From Porites lobata (Eukaryota > Cnidaria > Anthozoa > Scleractinia > Poritidae): a DNA stretch of 64,000 nt. The notes under the pieces are model-generated. The model searched no databases. It worked only from the letters and a program-made list of their open reading frames with translations, and was not told the DNA's origin. The position numbers were made by a program, and so were the translations under genes. This document shows positions 24,801-36,800 of this stretch, one piece after another (the first letter of the stretch is position 1; each line of letters begins with the position of its first letter). The stretch is taken from NCBI GenBank assembly GCA_942486035.1, contig CALNXK010000033.1, forward strand, positions 3,563,001 to 3,627,000. The letters are read 5' to 3'.

Positions 24801-27800
24801 GTTTGTACAGAAACAGGCCGACAGACGACAAATTGACGCCTCGGGTTTTAAAAGCGATTAATTTCAAGTGTGCACTTTGGCACGAGGTTGATCTCGCACA
24901 AGAATGAAACGAAACTGGACGCCGAGATAGATGCTTTTTAACGACAGTTGATAACTGTCAAACGTTCATTACGTAATCACATCCGTCCGCTGTATACAAA
25001 TATCAAGATAAGAACTGCGTTAACAACTTATACGAAAAATTTCTCTCCTACTAAAATACATATTCTCCACACTGATTTCTATACATTTGCTTTGGTGATA
25101 ATTAGAAAAATTTGTAACAAAATCAAAGCACTACTGCCTTTGATGATCACTTTGAGGTTTCTACTTTCTCAAAACGTTACGTTTGATTACGAAGTAGTAT
25201 CACAAGGAGAATTTAAATGCGGCTGAATACCAGGAAATCCTTAAATGTGACCATACAAATGAAATAACTTCAGCAGTCTGTTCATCCAAGTCATAACTGT
25301 TTTTTTTTTTCGTTTTCATTCAGATTATTTTACAAAATGAAATTCAACATTTTTGTTGAACGTGACCAATTTACCGTATGATTTTGTAAAAATAGAACCA
25401 AATGAATTGACTCGTGCAAGTGTTCTTCAGGGGCGAATGGTTTCAAACAAAAAAAAAACTTAATTTAGCAAAGGAAAACTTTGAGGAAATAAACAGCGAT
25501 GAAGCATAAAAGTGTAATTTCAATAACAAGTGGATTTTCCCAAATTAAAACACTTTGTGTTTGCACTTGCTAAAAAAAACTTCGAGATGGTTGTTTTGAA
25601 AAGAATGTAACTTCAGTAAGTTCGTGACCTAAAACAACAAACAGAGATGCGTAGAATGTTTAAGATGGTGCCATATGACATGGGCATTCTTGCGAAGATC
25701 CTAAATGGTCTGTTAGTAAACCACCAGAGGAATATGTCGAAAAGAAGTGAACGCAGTTTAAAGCACATACTGTTTTTACATGTCTTGGTATTTTTTTAGT
25801 ACGCGATTGAATGACACATAATACATATCATATTGCAAAGCATACAAATCATTGTTCTTGCAACACCATTTGCCGACGAGTTACTAGTAATGTTTATTTA
25901 CTTAAGACAAAGATAAGAATTTTAATGTATTATGGATGTTTGTGTCCGAAAATTCTGTAGCCCAAATTGCGTGGTAGAATTTCGTAATTGCTAAACTCGT
26001 AGACATGAAAACACGCTTAAACCGTTTAAAAATACAGTTGGAATTCTCTGACCGGTCTGCTCAGGAGAGAAAACTCTCGCTGATGGTCCGAGAAAACGAT
26101 TCGAAAAGGGAATTATACCTAGCCAAAAAAAAAACAATACAACAGAAATATTCTCAAACGCAAATTCGCTAATGTGACCCTTGCCATAGCCTCAGAAATC
26201 TTGTCCACTAAAGATTACTTTCACTTGGGATTAATCCTATTTTCATTGTAGGTCATTCTAGTAATGATGTTTCAAGCTTTTGTGGTGCATATAAAGCAAT
26301 GTGGATTAACACCAAGATCTCGAATGTACGCCAATCCGGTTTCCGTCCGCAACACGAAGAATATACAACAAACAACCAAAGTTTGAGCTTAGTTCATTCA
26401 AACGCGCCGCTTGTAACACGTAAATCATGCAATATGCACCGCACGATCGCACCAATAAATGTTCGGGAAGGAATTTCTAAGATCCCGCCTGCTATCGATT
26501 TTGACATATAGTTGTATATCCGATTTCTTTTCTTAGATTAACACCATGAACAATTAAGAAAGGTATAAATACCAGCTTTGCAGATCGTTCAAATTCTCTC
26601 AGCTGTAACCACAATTCCAACTGTTGTCTTCTTCTTGTCCATGAATGTTCAATAGCCCGCCTTACTCGATCAAGCTCCTTTATAACCTTCTCGACGTGTT
26701 GTAGCGAGCTTGAATCGACGCCCTCCGAACTGGCGAGTTTAAGTTCATCGATAATTGTTTCTCCTTCATCAATTGCGGTGTGAATAGAGTCCAAAGTGGC
26801 TTCTCCTTGATGTTTTAAATTCGTGAGTACCGTAGCGATGTTGTCGGGATTGTCAGAAACTTCTTCAAGCTCGAGTTGCGCTTTAAGTTGTTCCACAAGT
26901 TCGGAAAGCTGGAAAAACAAAGACGAAAGCGTTACTACAAAGACAACAGTCGAATCATCTTCTGTACCTAGCTCGACAACGCTCATATCTTGCACGCTTC
27001 AGCTGAGCGAACTATAAAAGTTGAAGCTGTGTCGAGGTTCCGTGCGATACAATTATGACCGACGCTGAAAGCCAGGCCTGCGGGCCACTGTGCTCAAAAC
27101 GCCGCACTGCAGACTCGCAATCAAAGAATTGCCAGATATGAGCGATATCAATTAGTAGGCCTCATGACTGACAGCACAATAACTGACTGAAAAATAAATA
27201 AAATAACAATGCCACAGGATGAGGGCATCAACTTGTTCCTGTTGCAACGCAAAAATAGTATTCACGACACGTACTTTAAGGAGCTCGTGAAAAACGAAAA
27301 AGGATTTTGCTAAGACTGAATCTACCAGCTCTAAGGGATTAGAATTTGGCCGTTTCAGACAACTATTTCGATAAGATCGCGTAACCTCTGTGATATTAAG
27401 ATTGACGTTAATACACAGAGCGCGTAAAATGAAAACACAATTACCATCCTACTCGCCTGTTTAATGCAAGTGTTGCACGCTTTCAAAGGTCGCACCAGAG
27501 CCACAGGAAACATGTTTACAAACAAGGCAAAATCAAGTCTTCTCGCGCCGCGTAGACGGACACACAGAGCGTGCAAAACGTTACGTTGAAAGAATCATAC
27601 CAGGGACAGGATACTTACGAAACGAACTGAAATTTGACCGCGCGCATTCTACACGAGACTGCTGATGACAAATACACGACCTCCACAGAGGGTTGATCAT
27701 TAACTCCGAAATGAACACAATCGTTAACTAACCTTTTGTGTCCGGGAATAGAAGTTGACAGCTCGTTTCAGCAGGGCTTTGCGTCTGCTTACACGATCAA

Positions 27801-30800
27801 TAAACTCTTGGACTCGTTTCTCAAAGAAGTCCACCCTCTTTTGGATCTCTTCCTTGTTGCACTCTCCCGAGCTCGCTAGATGCCGCGCGGCTTCCAGTAA
27901 CTTGGCAGCGTTTGTGTAAGTATTCTGAAATCCAAAACCGCAGTATGTTTTTGACACAACTCTTCGAGTGATTATTTCTAAACTAAGCTACAACTTAACA
28001 CGTACACGAGTCAAATCGGATGAACGTCACCTCATAAGCACAACACACGGAAACGTCTTTTCCACCACTCCCTAAAATAGCCGACAAGTTTTGGAAAGAC
28101 ACTAATATTTTAACTCTTTCCAGTCTCAAACATAGCCCCTGTTTAAGATAATAACGAAAAAAGCTTCCTAGGAAAAGCTTATTGTGTCACTGTTGTGCTT
28201 TGTCGATTGAAAATCGAAGTTTTAAACTAGACACCACTTTATCTTTACATTAAAAATGTAATAACCAAAAACGATATATTAACGGTTTCCTTATAAATCA
28301 GCCGCGGTTTTCAGTTATTTTTTAATTTTCGTGACCAATATAATGTAATTTAGAATAATTAAAGGAAATTTAAATTGACAATTAAGTCGTTCAAGATAAA
28401 TAACTGCGATAAAAAAAGGAATCAAATTATAAAGAGGGGCCTCCTTCACCTCAGCATCAAAAACTGTTAAAAGTAATTTAACTATTTTTGGACAGAATGT
28501 GTACAGACAGTAATCGAATACAGTTTGTAACAAGAAGACATAAAAAAACTTTCTCAAGAACGTAGTTGTTTACATAGCGTGATTTAACTACAGTAAGGTT
28601 TTTTAATGAATGATAACGGCATAATACCATTTGAAACCCCCTGGAGTAAGCTTAAGAATAGGTTCATCCGTCATCTAACTTTCGGCAAAACTTCTAGGTT
28701 CGATATAAAGGTCATTCAACTAAGACATAAAGGGAAGCAACATTCCGCGATTCCGCTCATGATGTTTGTCAAACTGTGTAAAAATAATGACAATTTGCTA
28801 TTTTGGGATGTCCAAGGATTTGAAAAAATTTAATCCCAGACCAAATTCGCTTTAAATCGCGACTGGGTTGAAAATTTGTCTGAGAAGGCAAAGGGATGAG
28901 CTTGCCATCCTACAATAGTCTCACTTTCGAATGATAAATCCGACTTAAAAGATGGAGAAACAAGTGGAATTAACAAGTTCCTCTCACTAGAATGGTCCCA
29001 AAGAGCAAAAAAAAAACTGAAAAATCATTTTGTGAAATACTAAAAGAAGGTATAACAGGATAAAGTACCGACGAAATGATTCCATTTGAACAATAAGACC
29101 ACAGGGTCTTTTCACAGGGTTAGCTATCACAGTCAGGATACAAAGGGCATCAAACTGCACAGTTGTAATTGTAAACACTTCCTATATTTGAAATAGCAAC
29201 ACGCAAACATAGTCTTAAAATAACGGGATTAAGGAAATGGTCAACTTATCTAAAGCCAATTACAGAGGAAAGGGGAAAAAAACCTTGGTAAAGGTAAAAC
29301 ACCGCGTTGCAACATCTCTGCTTTGCCGGATTGTCAATTGAGACAAACATTGGAGGTAAAGTAGCGATGACGAAGGGAAGTGTGAATGAAGGTAGGCTTC
29401 CTAACTTTCCTTCTCTGAAAAATACTTCAAGTTTTGCTTTTTAAAAGTAATTTTCAACAATGGATCCTTAAAGAAGAATCAATTCAAACTTTTCCGGAGC
29501 GAACAGCCAACAGGAAAAATAGATGCTGAACAAAGAACATTAATTTTGAAGACTGTCAAAAACTAGTTAGTTCCAAAACAGAGGACGCCAACAACTGGAA
29601 TGTAGATGAAAGCTTCTGAGCAGTACTTTCCTGTGGTACTGTTTATTACGCTGTACAAGGTGGTTCTAACTTTTGAGTCTGTGGATGAAATCCTATGGTG
29701 TGACCATTCAAGTGAAAGCTACTGAGCAATACTTTCCTGTGGTACTGTTTATTATGCTGTACAAGGTGGTTCTAACTTTTGAGTCTATGGATGAAATCCT
29801 ATGGTGTGACCATTCAACTGAAAGCTACTGAGCAATACTTTCCTGTGGTACTGTTTATTATACTGCACAAGGTGGTTCTAACTTTTGAGTCTATGGATGA
29901 AATCCTATGGTGTGACCATTCAAATGAAAGCTACTGAGCAGTACTTTCCTGTGGTACTGTTTATTATACTGTACAAGGTGGTTCTAACTTTTGAGTCTAT
30001 GGATGAAATCCTATGGTGTGACCATTCAAATGAAAGCTGCTGAGCAGTACTTTTCTGTGGTACTGTTTATTATGCTGTACAAGGTGGTTCTAACTTTTGA
30101 GTCTGTGGATGAAATCCTATGGTGTGACCATTCAAATGAAAGCTATTGAACAGTACTTTCCTGTGGTACTGTTTATTACGCTGTACAAGGTGATTCTAAC
30201 TTTTTAGACTGTGGACAAAACCCCGAACTAGAGTAACCAAGAAAAACATCTTCAGGAGCTCTTGCTAGCTATGCTATTTCAAATGCTAACAGGCTTTTCA
30301 GCTAAATCAATATTGTCCTTAAAAACACCATTTTAATTTTCAGGTGTAAATGGCGAAAATAAAGTCTACTGATCTCTCAAATTGAAATCAAGTTAGATTA
30401 AAGAAGGCAATTTGTAACCTTGAGCAACTTAAGTGATTTGTTGATTAAATAATATGATTGCCTGCTGGTTTTATTTCTTCACTGGATAAAGTAACTCTTA
30501 TGTAGATTGTTATTTTAGCTCGTCCATGTCGTTACAAATGAAATATGAGTATTTTTGACTTTTCAATCTTACTAACATGCGAAGACTTGATAGTTTTTGC
30601 AGGTGCAGGTTTAATTATAGGCGTAATTCCGTAGAGGTAAAACTTGTGCTGTAGCCTGCGAACAGCAGACGCATTTCCCGTCGTCGCTTCTCTCCCTCCG
30701 AAAAATAGCTATTTTCGGAGCTGAGGGAGAGAAGCGACCACCGGAAATGCGTCTGCCGTTCGCAGGCTACTTGTGCTGTTGTTGTTCCTTTTTGTTTTGG

Positions 30801-33800
30801 ACCCGCGGACATGTTTATTTTTAAAATCCTCAGGCGGAAGAAAAATTAATTCAAAAATAAGGGCGCGGGCCCCAAAAGTAAAAGGAAAAGTTTTGCTTTT
30901 GTAAACGTTTTGACAAGAAAGAGTTGCGGATGAATTGGCTCTTCATTTCTTTAATAATTTGAACGTCGGAGAAAATTGCAATTTTTGAGATTCTTGTGAG
31001 ATAATCTGACCTTTTAACCAGATAACGGAAACCACACGAAAATTTTTCTGTGACCTGTATAACGTTACTACAGAGTGGAAGTAGCCGGGAGCGAGCGGAT
31101 GCTACTCCCCCCCACCCCTCCCCGGAACATTCTGTATGGGCATTTCCACAAGTCCAGTTCTCTCGCAGTCGTTTGCAATAGATTATTCGACTGATCTGGT
31201 ATGTTTTTTTCACAAAAGGTGATTAGGGGCGAAATTTGATGGTAGTAACGTTTTCGTTTTCAATAGCTCGAACGACGCTTCAATCTCGCTATGACTTCAT
31301 CTTTATTATTTTTTTAATTTTATTTTTTTTAAATTGCTTAAGTATTGCTTGTAAATGTTTGTATATATAGTCTCGTCATTATCTTCAACGGTCACTTTTG
31401 AAATATGTTGAATAGCAGGGAAACGTCAAGTTTATAAAAATGCGAAAGCTCACAAATCAATGTTTATCACCGCTGTTTGTGTTTTACTTTTTTATGTATT
31501 GATTATGCATTGCTAATTATATGAGAAAGAAAACTCTAGAACTTTGGCTCAAGTCCCTCGGCTTTCTCTGAATAAATTGGTTTCAACTTTATTTGAGCTT
31601 CATTACCACTGCCAAACCTCTATATACGGACATCATACGAACAGAGCCAAGTGTCTGCACAACAGAGGTATCCCTATTATAGAAGTGACGATTGTATTGG
31701 GACAAGGGCAAATATAAATGTCTGCAAAGAGACGAGAGCATGGAAGATTGATCTCTTCAAGCCTTCTTCTCCTTCTTTTTTCAAGAAAGTATAATGCCTT
31801 AAAGTTAAAAACTTTTGTAAAAAATCTTCGTTTCCTATGTAGGTACCGTACTGTTTAAAACATTGAACAAGGTCCATCTAACTTTTCGAGCCTGTTAACG
31901 AAATCCTAAGTCCAAATGAATTCACTTCAAGAACACTTTGTTTGTTTGGTTGTTCGGTTTCGTTAATTGCTTGTTTGTCATATTTGTTTGTTTCTCGAGA
32001 CCTTATGCTAAGAAACTTGGATTTTAATTCTTTTTTGTTTTTTTCAATTTTCATTCTAAGCACTAATTATCCCGGCATTTAACAGAACGGTTCAGCTATG
32101 GAGATAAGTTTTATATTATTGCGAACACAACTGTGCACGAGGTCCGGCTGGTGCGACTATGACCATGCACTCAAATGAAATCTCTTCAGAAGTACTTTCA
32201 CCACGTACCTTTTTTTCCCCAATATTTTACAAAATGAAAATTTGTATTTTTCTTCAAAGTTTTGGTCTGGAGCACAAACTAACCTGCGCAATGCTTTCAA
32301 ATTCCTCGTGTCTCTTGAGAAGGGCCTCAGCTTTGACGAGCGACTTTCCAACACCAGTGTGTTTCAAAAGAAATGTTTCCCCGTGCTCTTCGATCCACTT
32401 TATTACCTGAAAACACACAACGAGTTCAATCATTGTAAATTACACCAGAATGGAGAATTCAACTGCACTTTCAAGGTAGAGGTCTTCTATTACAACGAGG
32501 CAACTGATAAACAGGATAATGTGCGCATAAAATTAAATTAGGCAATTTATACTCAGGAAGCCCTTACAGTAAACAGTATCTAATTTTTCCTCATGATATC
32601 ATTTGTTGATCAAGCATAGAGGTCAACGGAACGAATGAGAAGATCAGAGAAAACAATAATCTCCCCATTAGAACCAAAGGAACTGTAAGGGAAATAGTTT
32701 GGAGAATATGCCGGTTGATCGTAAAGCTTTTTTAAAAACAGAAATTGATTGACACCCGTAGCTTAGAAAGTGACAAATGTGTCAGCAGCGAAAACGACTC
32801 TGCAACCACATATGGGAAGAGAAGTTGTACGGAATTTTCCAGACCTTGGACTCTAGTCCGTTGCAGTTGCGCACGTGAACCGTATCCATGGCAACATAGG
32901 AGAATAATGTCTATTTTTGTGGTGAGGGATGAAAAACGAGTTCCTTTAAAAACGCCTGCGTAGGAGGCTACAAGAAATAAAAATGGCCTTAAAACAAATA
33001 CTTAGCCACAGCCTTGAGATTGAAAACATAATTCTCTCTCCGCGGAAGTCCCGAAATTTTTTCGGGTTAATTTGCAATTGCTTAAAATTGCAATTACCAC
33101 TGCGACGATCATATCTTCATTTAAATTTGCATTTCTGCAGTTCAAATCATCTTCAAATTCGAATTTTGTTCCGAAACTTGCCTTACAACTTAACAAGATG
33201 TAGTGTTGTTTTTGAAAGTCCTTGATAGTTTGCTACCATCTCGACAATACCCGGTGCCTCCTATCGAATCTAGCCTGCGCAGTCGGCGGGATCGTTAGCG
33301 GGAGTAAAGTTTCGGCAGAGGAGCTGTGAAGCCGTGCAGAGAATCACCGGCACCCAAAGAGAATATAGTTCAAAACCACTTAAACATAGCATTGTTACAC
33401 GTATTTTAGTATTTCAACGGTAGATATAGGCATATTTTTATTCCCTAAAAATTTTTCATCTGTTCTGATTTCCTAGCTGAAAGTCTAGTGACCGAAAATT
33501 ATAGGGATCAAAACTTACCTTTTCGAAAATTTCAACCAGAAAAAAGGCTCCCGAAAATTCTAGGTGACCTTTTTAATTGAAGTAAAAATCCGTTAAAAAT
33601 GGGCAATTATACCATTTTTTAGATGTCCGAAAATCCTCGGAGAGGCAGGCAAGCAAGAAATTTTACAACAAATGTTCCGAAAATTCTAGATCTCAAATCG
33701 TCTTCCGAACAGATATTTTCCGAAAATTGACGTTGGGTGCCCCTGAGAGAATGGGGAGGAACAGCCAAACACTCACACGCGCAAAAGCAACTCCGCCGCC

Positions 33801-36800
33801 AGCTACTCAGGCTAATTGAATCTGTCTATTCTGCCTCCTCTACAGGGTTTCCCAAGGCTAAGTGGCGATTAGGGAACTCGCGAGCACGCGAGACAAGCGA
33901 GAAGCGCGAGAGGGGGATGATGGGAACGAGCGTAGAGCGTGAGCGGGGAGTGATGGGAAGTCTCTATGTCCATATGTTGGCTGTACGAACGTTTATACTA
34001 GGTACCAGCCCATCAATAGGATGTAGACGCCGGTTAGTTTTTATAGAGCGCGCGAAGGAAACACGCTTTTCTTTACTCTCGCGCGCGCGTCTTCGAAATT
34101 TCTCCCTATTCACTAGAAAAAAATCGGTGCCTGCAACGCAGGCTAGCCTATTTTTCGACCAACATCAATTTTCTCCCAACAATATTTAGACATAATCAAG
34201 TAGAAAGGTTACCAGAATTAATTAAATGATCACCAAAGTGGAAATGCTTTGATCTTTAAACAAATTCTCTAAACTAATTTTTCAAGGAATGTATGGAGAC
34301 CAGTGATGTCGTTGTGCAGCAGGTGTAAATACAAAGAATTAATATGCAAAGAAGAAATGTTAACATGAAAATCTACTGCAATGTTTCCAGTGTTAACATA
34401 ACTGATGGTCATGGGAGAGTATTTGAGATCATTAAACCCTGGTTTTTCCTCAAAACTATCGATCACTTATATGAACTGGTCTCTTGGAACACATTCAAAA
34501 GAATGTAGTAAAACAAACTGAAGGTCAAGGAAAATGATTACCAAATTATGCGTTCGTCACACGTAAAACTGTGTTACGTGCAAAAATCAACAAACACCAC
34601 TTTCTCGCCATTAACATACAGTATTAAAGACGAACGATCCATGGCGTTGACAGGAAGTATAAGTACCATCTTAACCTGATAATTCAGTATATTTTAACTG
34701 AACATAGTGTAAACAAACTATCAGGTGTGTTACAGTATCAACAACTAACAACACAACAAATTGGGTTGGCAAATATATCTTGTAGGGTGGCCAAAAAGTA
34801 ACGTTATGCTTAGAAATATACATTTGGTCAGTTAGAATACAGACGAAAAAATCAGATCTTTAAATGTAGCTTACTTGCCAACTGGTATGAAAATAGCCGA
34901 ATTATTTTACTTTTTCGAATCGTTCTTACTGCAGGATTAATCTGCGACAAGAAGGGAAAATAATGCCAATACTATTAATCCAAAATCTATCTTAAGGAAC
35001 ATGTATAAACCTATCAAATTGATTGAACGATCTAATTTGCAGCATTAACGAGTTTCCATACTGTCATGCAATCCCTTTGCCCACAGCACAAGCTTTGCGT
35101 GCACGATTTTAATATAACAGTGTAATATTGTGCGCCTATAGATTTTTGTAAGTAAATACATTGATTTTTAAAAGCAAAAATAAAGGGATACACATACAAC
35201 TTGCGCTACAACGCAACCGCGAGTCTGTAAATACTTCAACAAATTGCAGTGCTTGTACAGCCTCATATTTTTAGATAAATTTTTCAAAAAATTAAACAAA
35301 TAAAAAGTTCAGCATACCTGGTTTACTGACATGGCTTTGACAAGTAGTCGCCTAGCGTCACTTGCATTTTGATTAAGGTATACTAACGTCTTTCATCGTC
35401 AAATGAATCTTAGGAGCTCAGAGCGCAATATTTTCAAACCATTGTTACTCTCTCAAATTACAAGCTGCATGCTTCCCTCACAAAGGATAAAAATATCCTG
35501 AAAGTTTAGTTTACCAGGTCTTTTTCAAAGCTTTCAGTCGCTTCAGTATTCCCGGCCAAGAGCCAATACAAACTAAGTTTTTCGGTTTTACATTGGTCAG
35601 CTAGAGGAAATATGGAAGATTTTATAATCTGCAAACACAGAAACATGAAGGGGCGTATTAAAATTTAAAGAGGACTCTATCTAACACCTGCCCGGTAAGC
35701 ATGACAAATTCAACTCCCAGCGAATCTCTCTCCCCTAACTTAGATTTCACTTAAATCTCGAATCGAGGTAGCTTCCTCTTTAATTCATAAAAAATTGACA
35801 AAACCTAATCTAAAGAATTCAATTTACACCATGAAACTCTAACGCGCCAATCAGCTAAGTTTCGGAAGAAAAACTTTCACAGATAGCTTAATCAAACAAT
35901 ACTCTGTTCTATATAATGGCACTCACTTGCCACACGTTTCGTGTTTACCCGAAACCATACAATGGCCAAAATTTACATAGCAAACCAAGCTGTGAATGAA
36001 TTTACATACGTTTTCCTCATAAATAAAGAACTTTGAAAACTTGCTGTTGTTTTTTTATTATTATTATCCCTATTCAACAGGTGCCGAATGTATAGATAAG
36101 AAAACCGAATTTGGTGAATAAAACTAAGGTTTGATGTTTTGCCAGTTTTTGGAAGTAAGCTACTATAAAAACACGCAGGGTTTAAAAGAAAATTGAAACG
36201 TCTTTCAGCAAAAAATAGCAAAGGATGTCTGATGAATACGAAATGAAGGTGACTCCAGCAGCCGGTGAAATTGAAATACATAAAAGTTCACAGAAAATAT
36301 CCACAAAAATATTTGCAAACCTCAGTGTGAAAATTTCATCGCCCATTTTTCATAGAAAAAGGTTTAAACAGCTAAAAACAGGCTTAAACACACTGAAAAA
36401 GTTGATGACCAACAACAAAACATCGTACCAAGAAATACCGCAACAAAAGGTACGAATGGTATAAACCAGCTAAACATTTGGTCGAACGATTCAAAATTTG
36501 TTGATTGAGATTACAGTATATGAATGTGCCTTAAATTTCTTGTACAATTTCAACCCATAAACATTGAAAATCAAAGATTCTATTACGTTGCATGCTAAAT
36601 GTAGTGACAGTTTTTAATTCCTGCCAAGAAACTCTCTCCTGTGACAAGTAACGTCCAAGAAACACGTTCCACGCTTAATTATACGACAGAGGTCATCCTG
36701 GAGCAAACCTTCACAGCTAAAAATATTACAAGTAACAAACTCAATACACCGGACAGACTGTAAGTGAGTTCGACAGAAAAACGAAAGAGCTAATATTTGA

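Larger units (their letters stand above)
21856..26572 (-). other. 4.7-kb intron between spectrin repeats 5 and 6
   Basis: It contains the GC-rich repeat at 22.9 kb, 106-bp family units at 24.3 kb and two older relatives (23.7, 25.3 kb). No coding sequence recognised. The open frames at 24948-25226 and 26299-26511 (plus strand) have no recognisable domain. Confidence 0.6.
27925..32283 (-). other. 4.4-kb intron within spectrin repeat 4
   Basis: Dominated by the 106-bp tandem array (29600-30217) and the palindromic MITE at 30.65 kb. Otherwise AT-rich non-coding sequence. Confidence 0.6.

Noticed and set aside
29600..30217. CRISPR-like regularly spaced repeats
   Set aside because: The whole 106-bp unit repeats, including what would be spacers, and the DNA is animal nuclear. 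It is an ordinary tandem array.
33737..34189. 150-codon plus-strand ORF, the second longest plus-strand frame in the window
   Set aside because: The frame runs through GC-rich gagcgcgag repeats giving RERG-type residues; no domain.
36225..36464. Plus-strand 79-codon ORF starting MSDEYEMKVTPAAGE
   Set aside because: Good start context but lysine-rich, low-complexity second half, no domain and no flanking exons recognised. Kept as chance.
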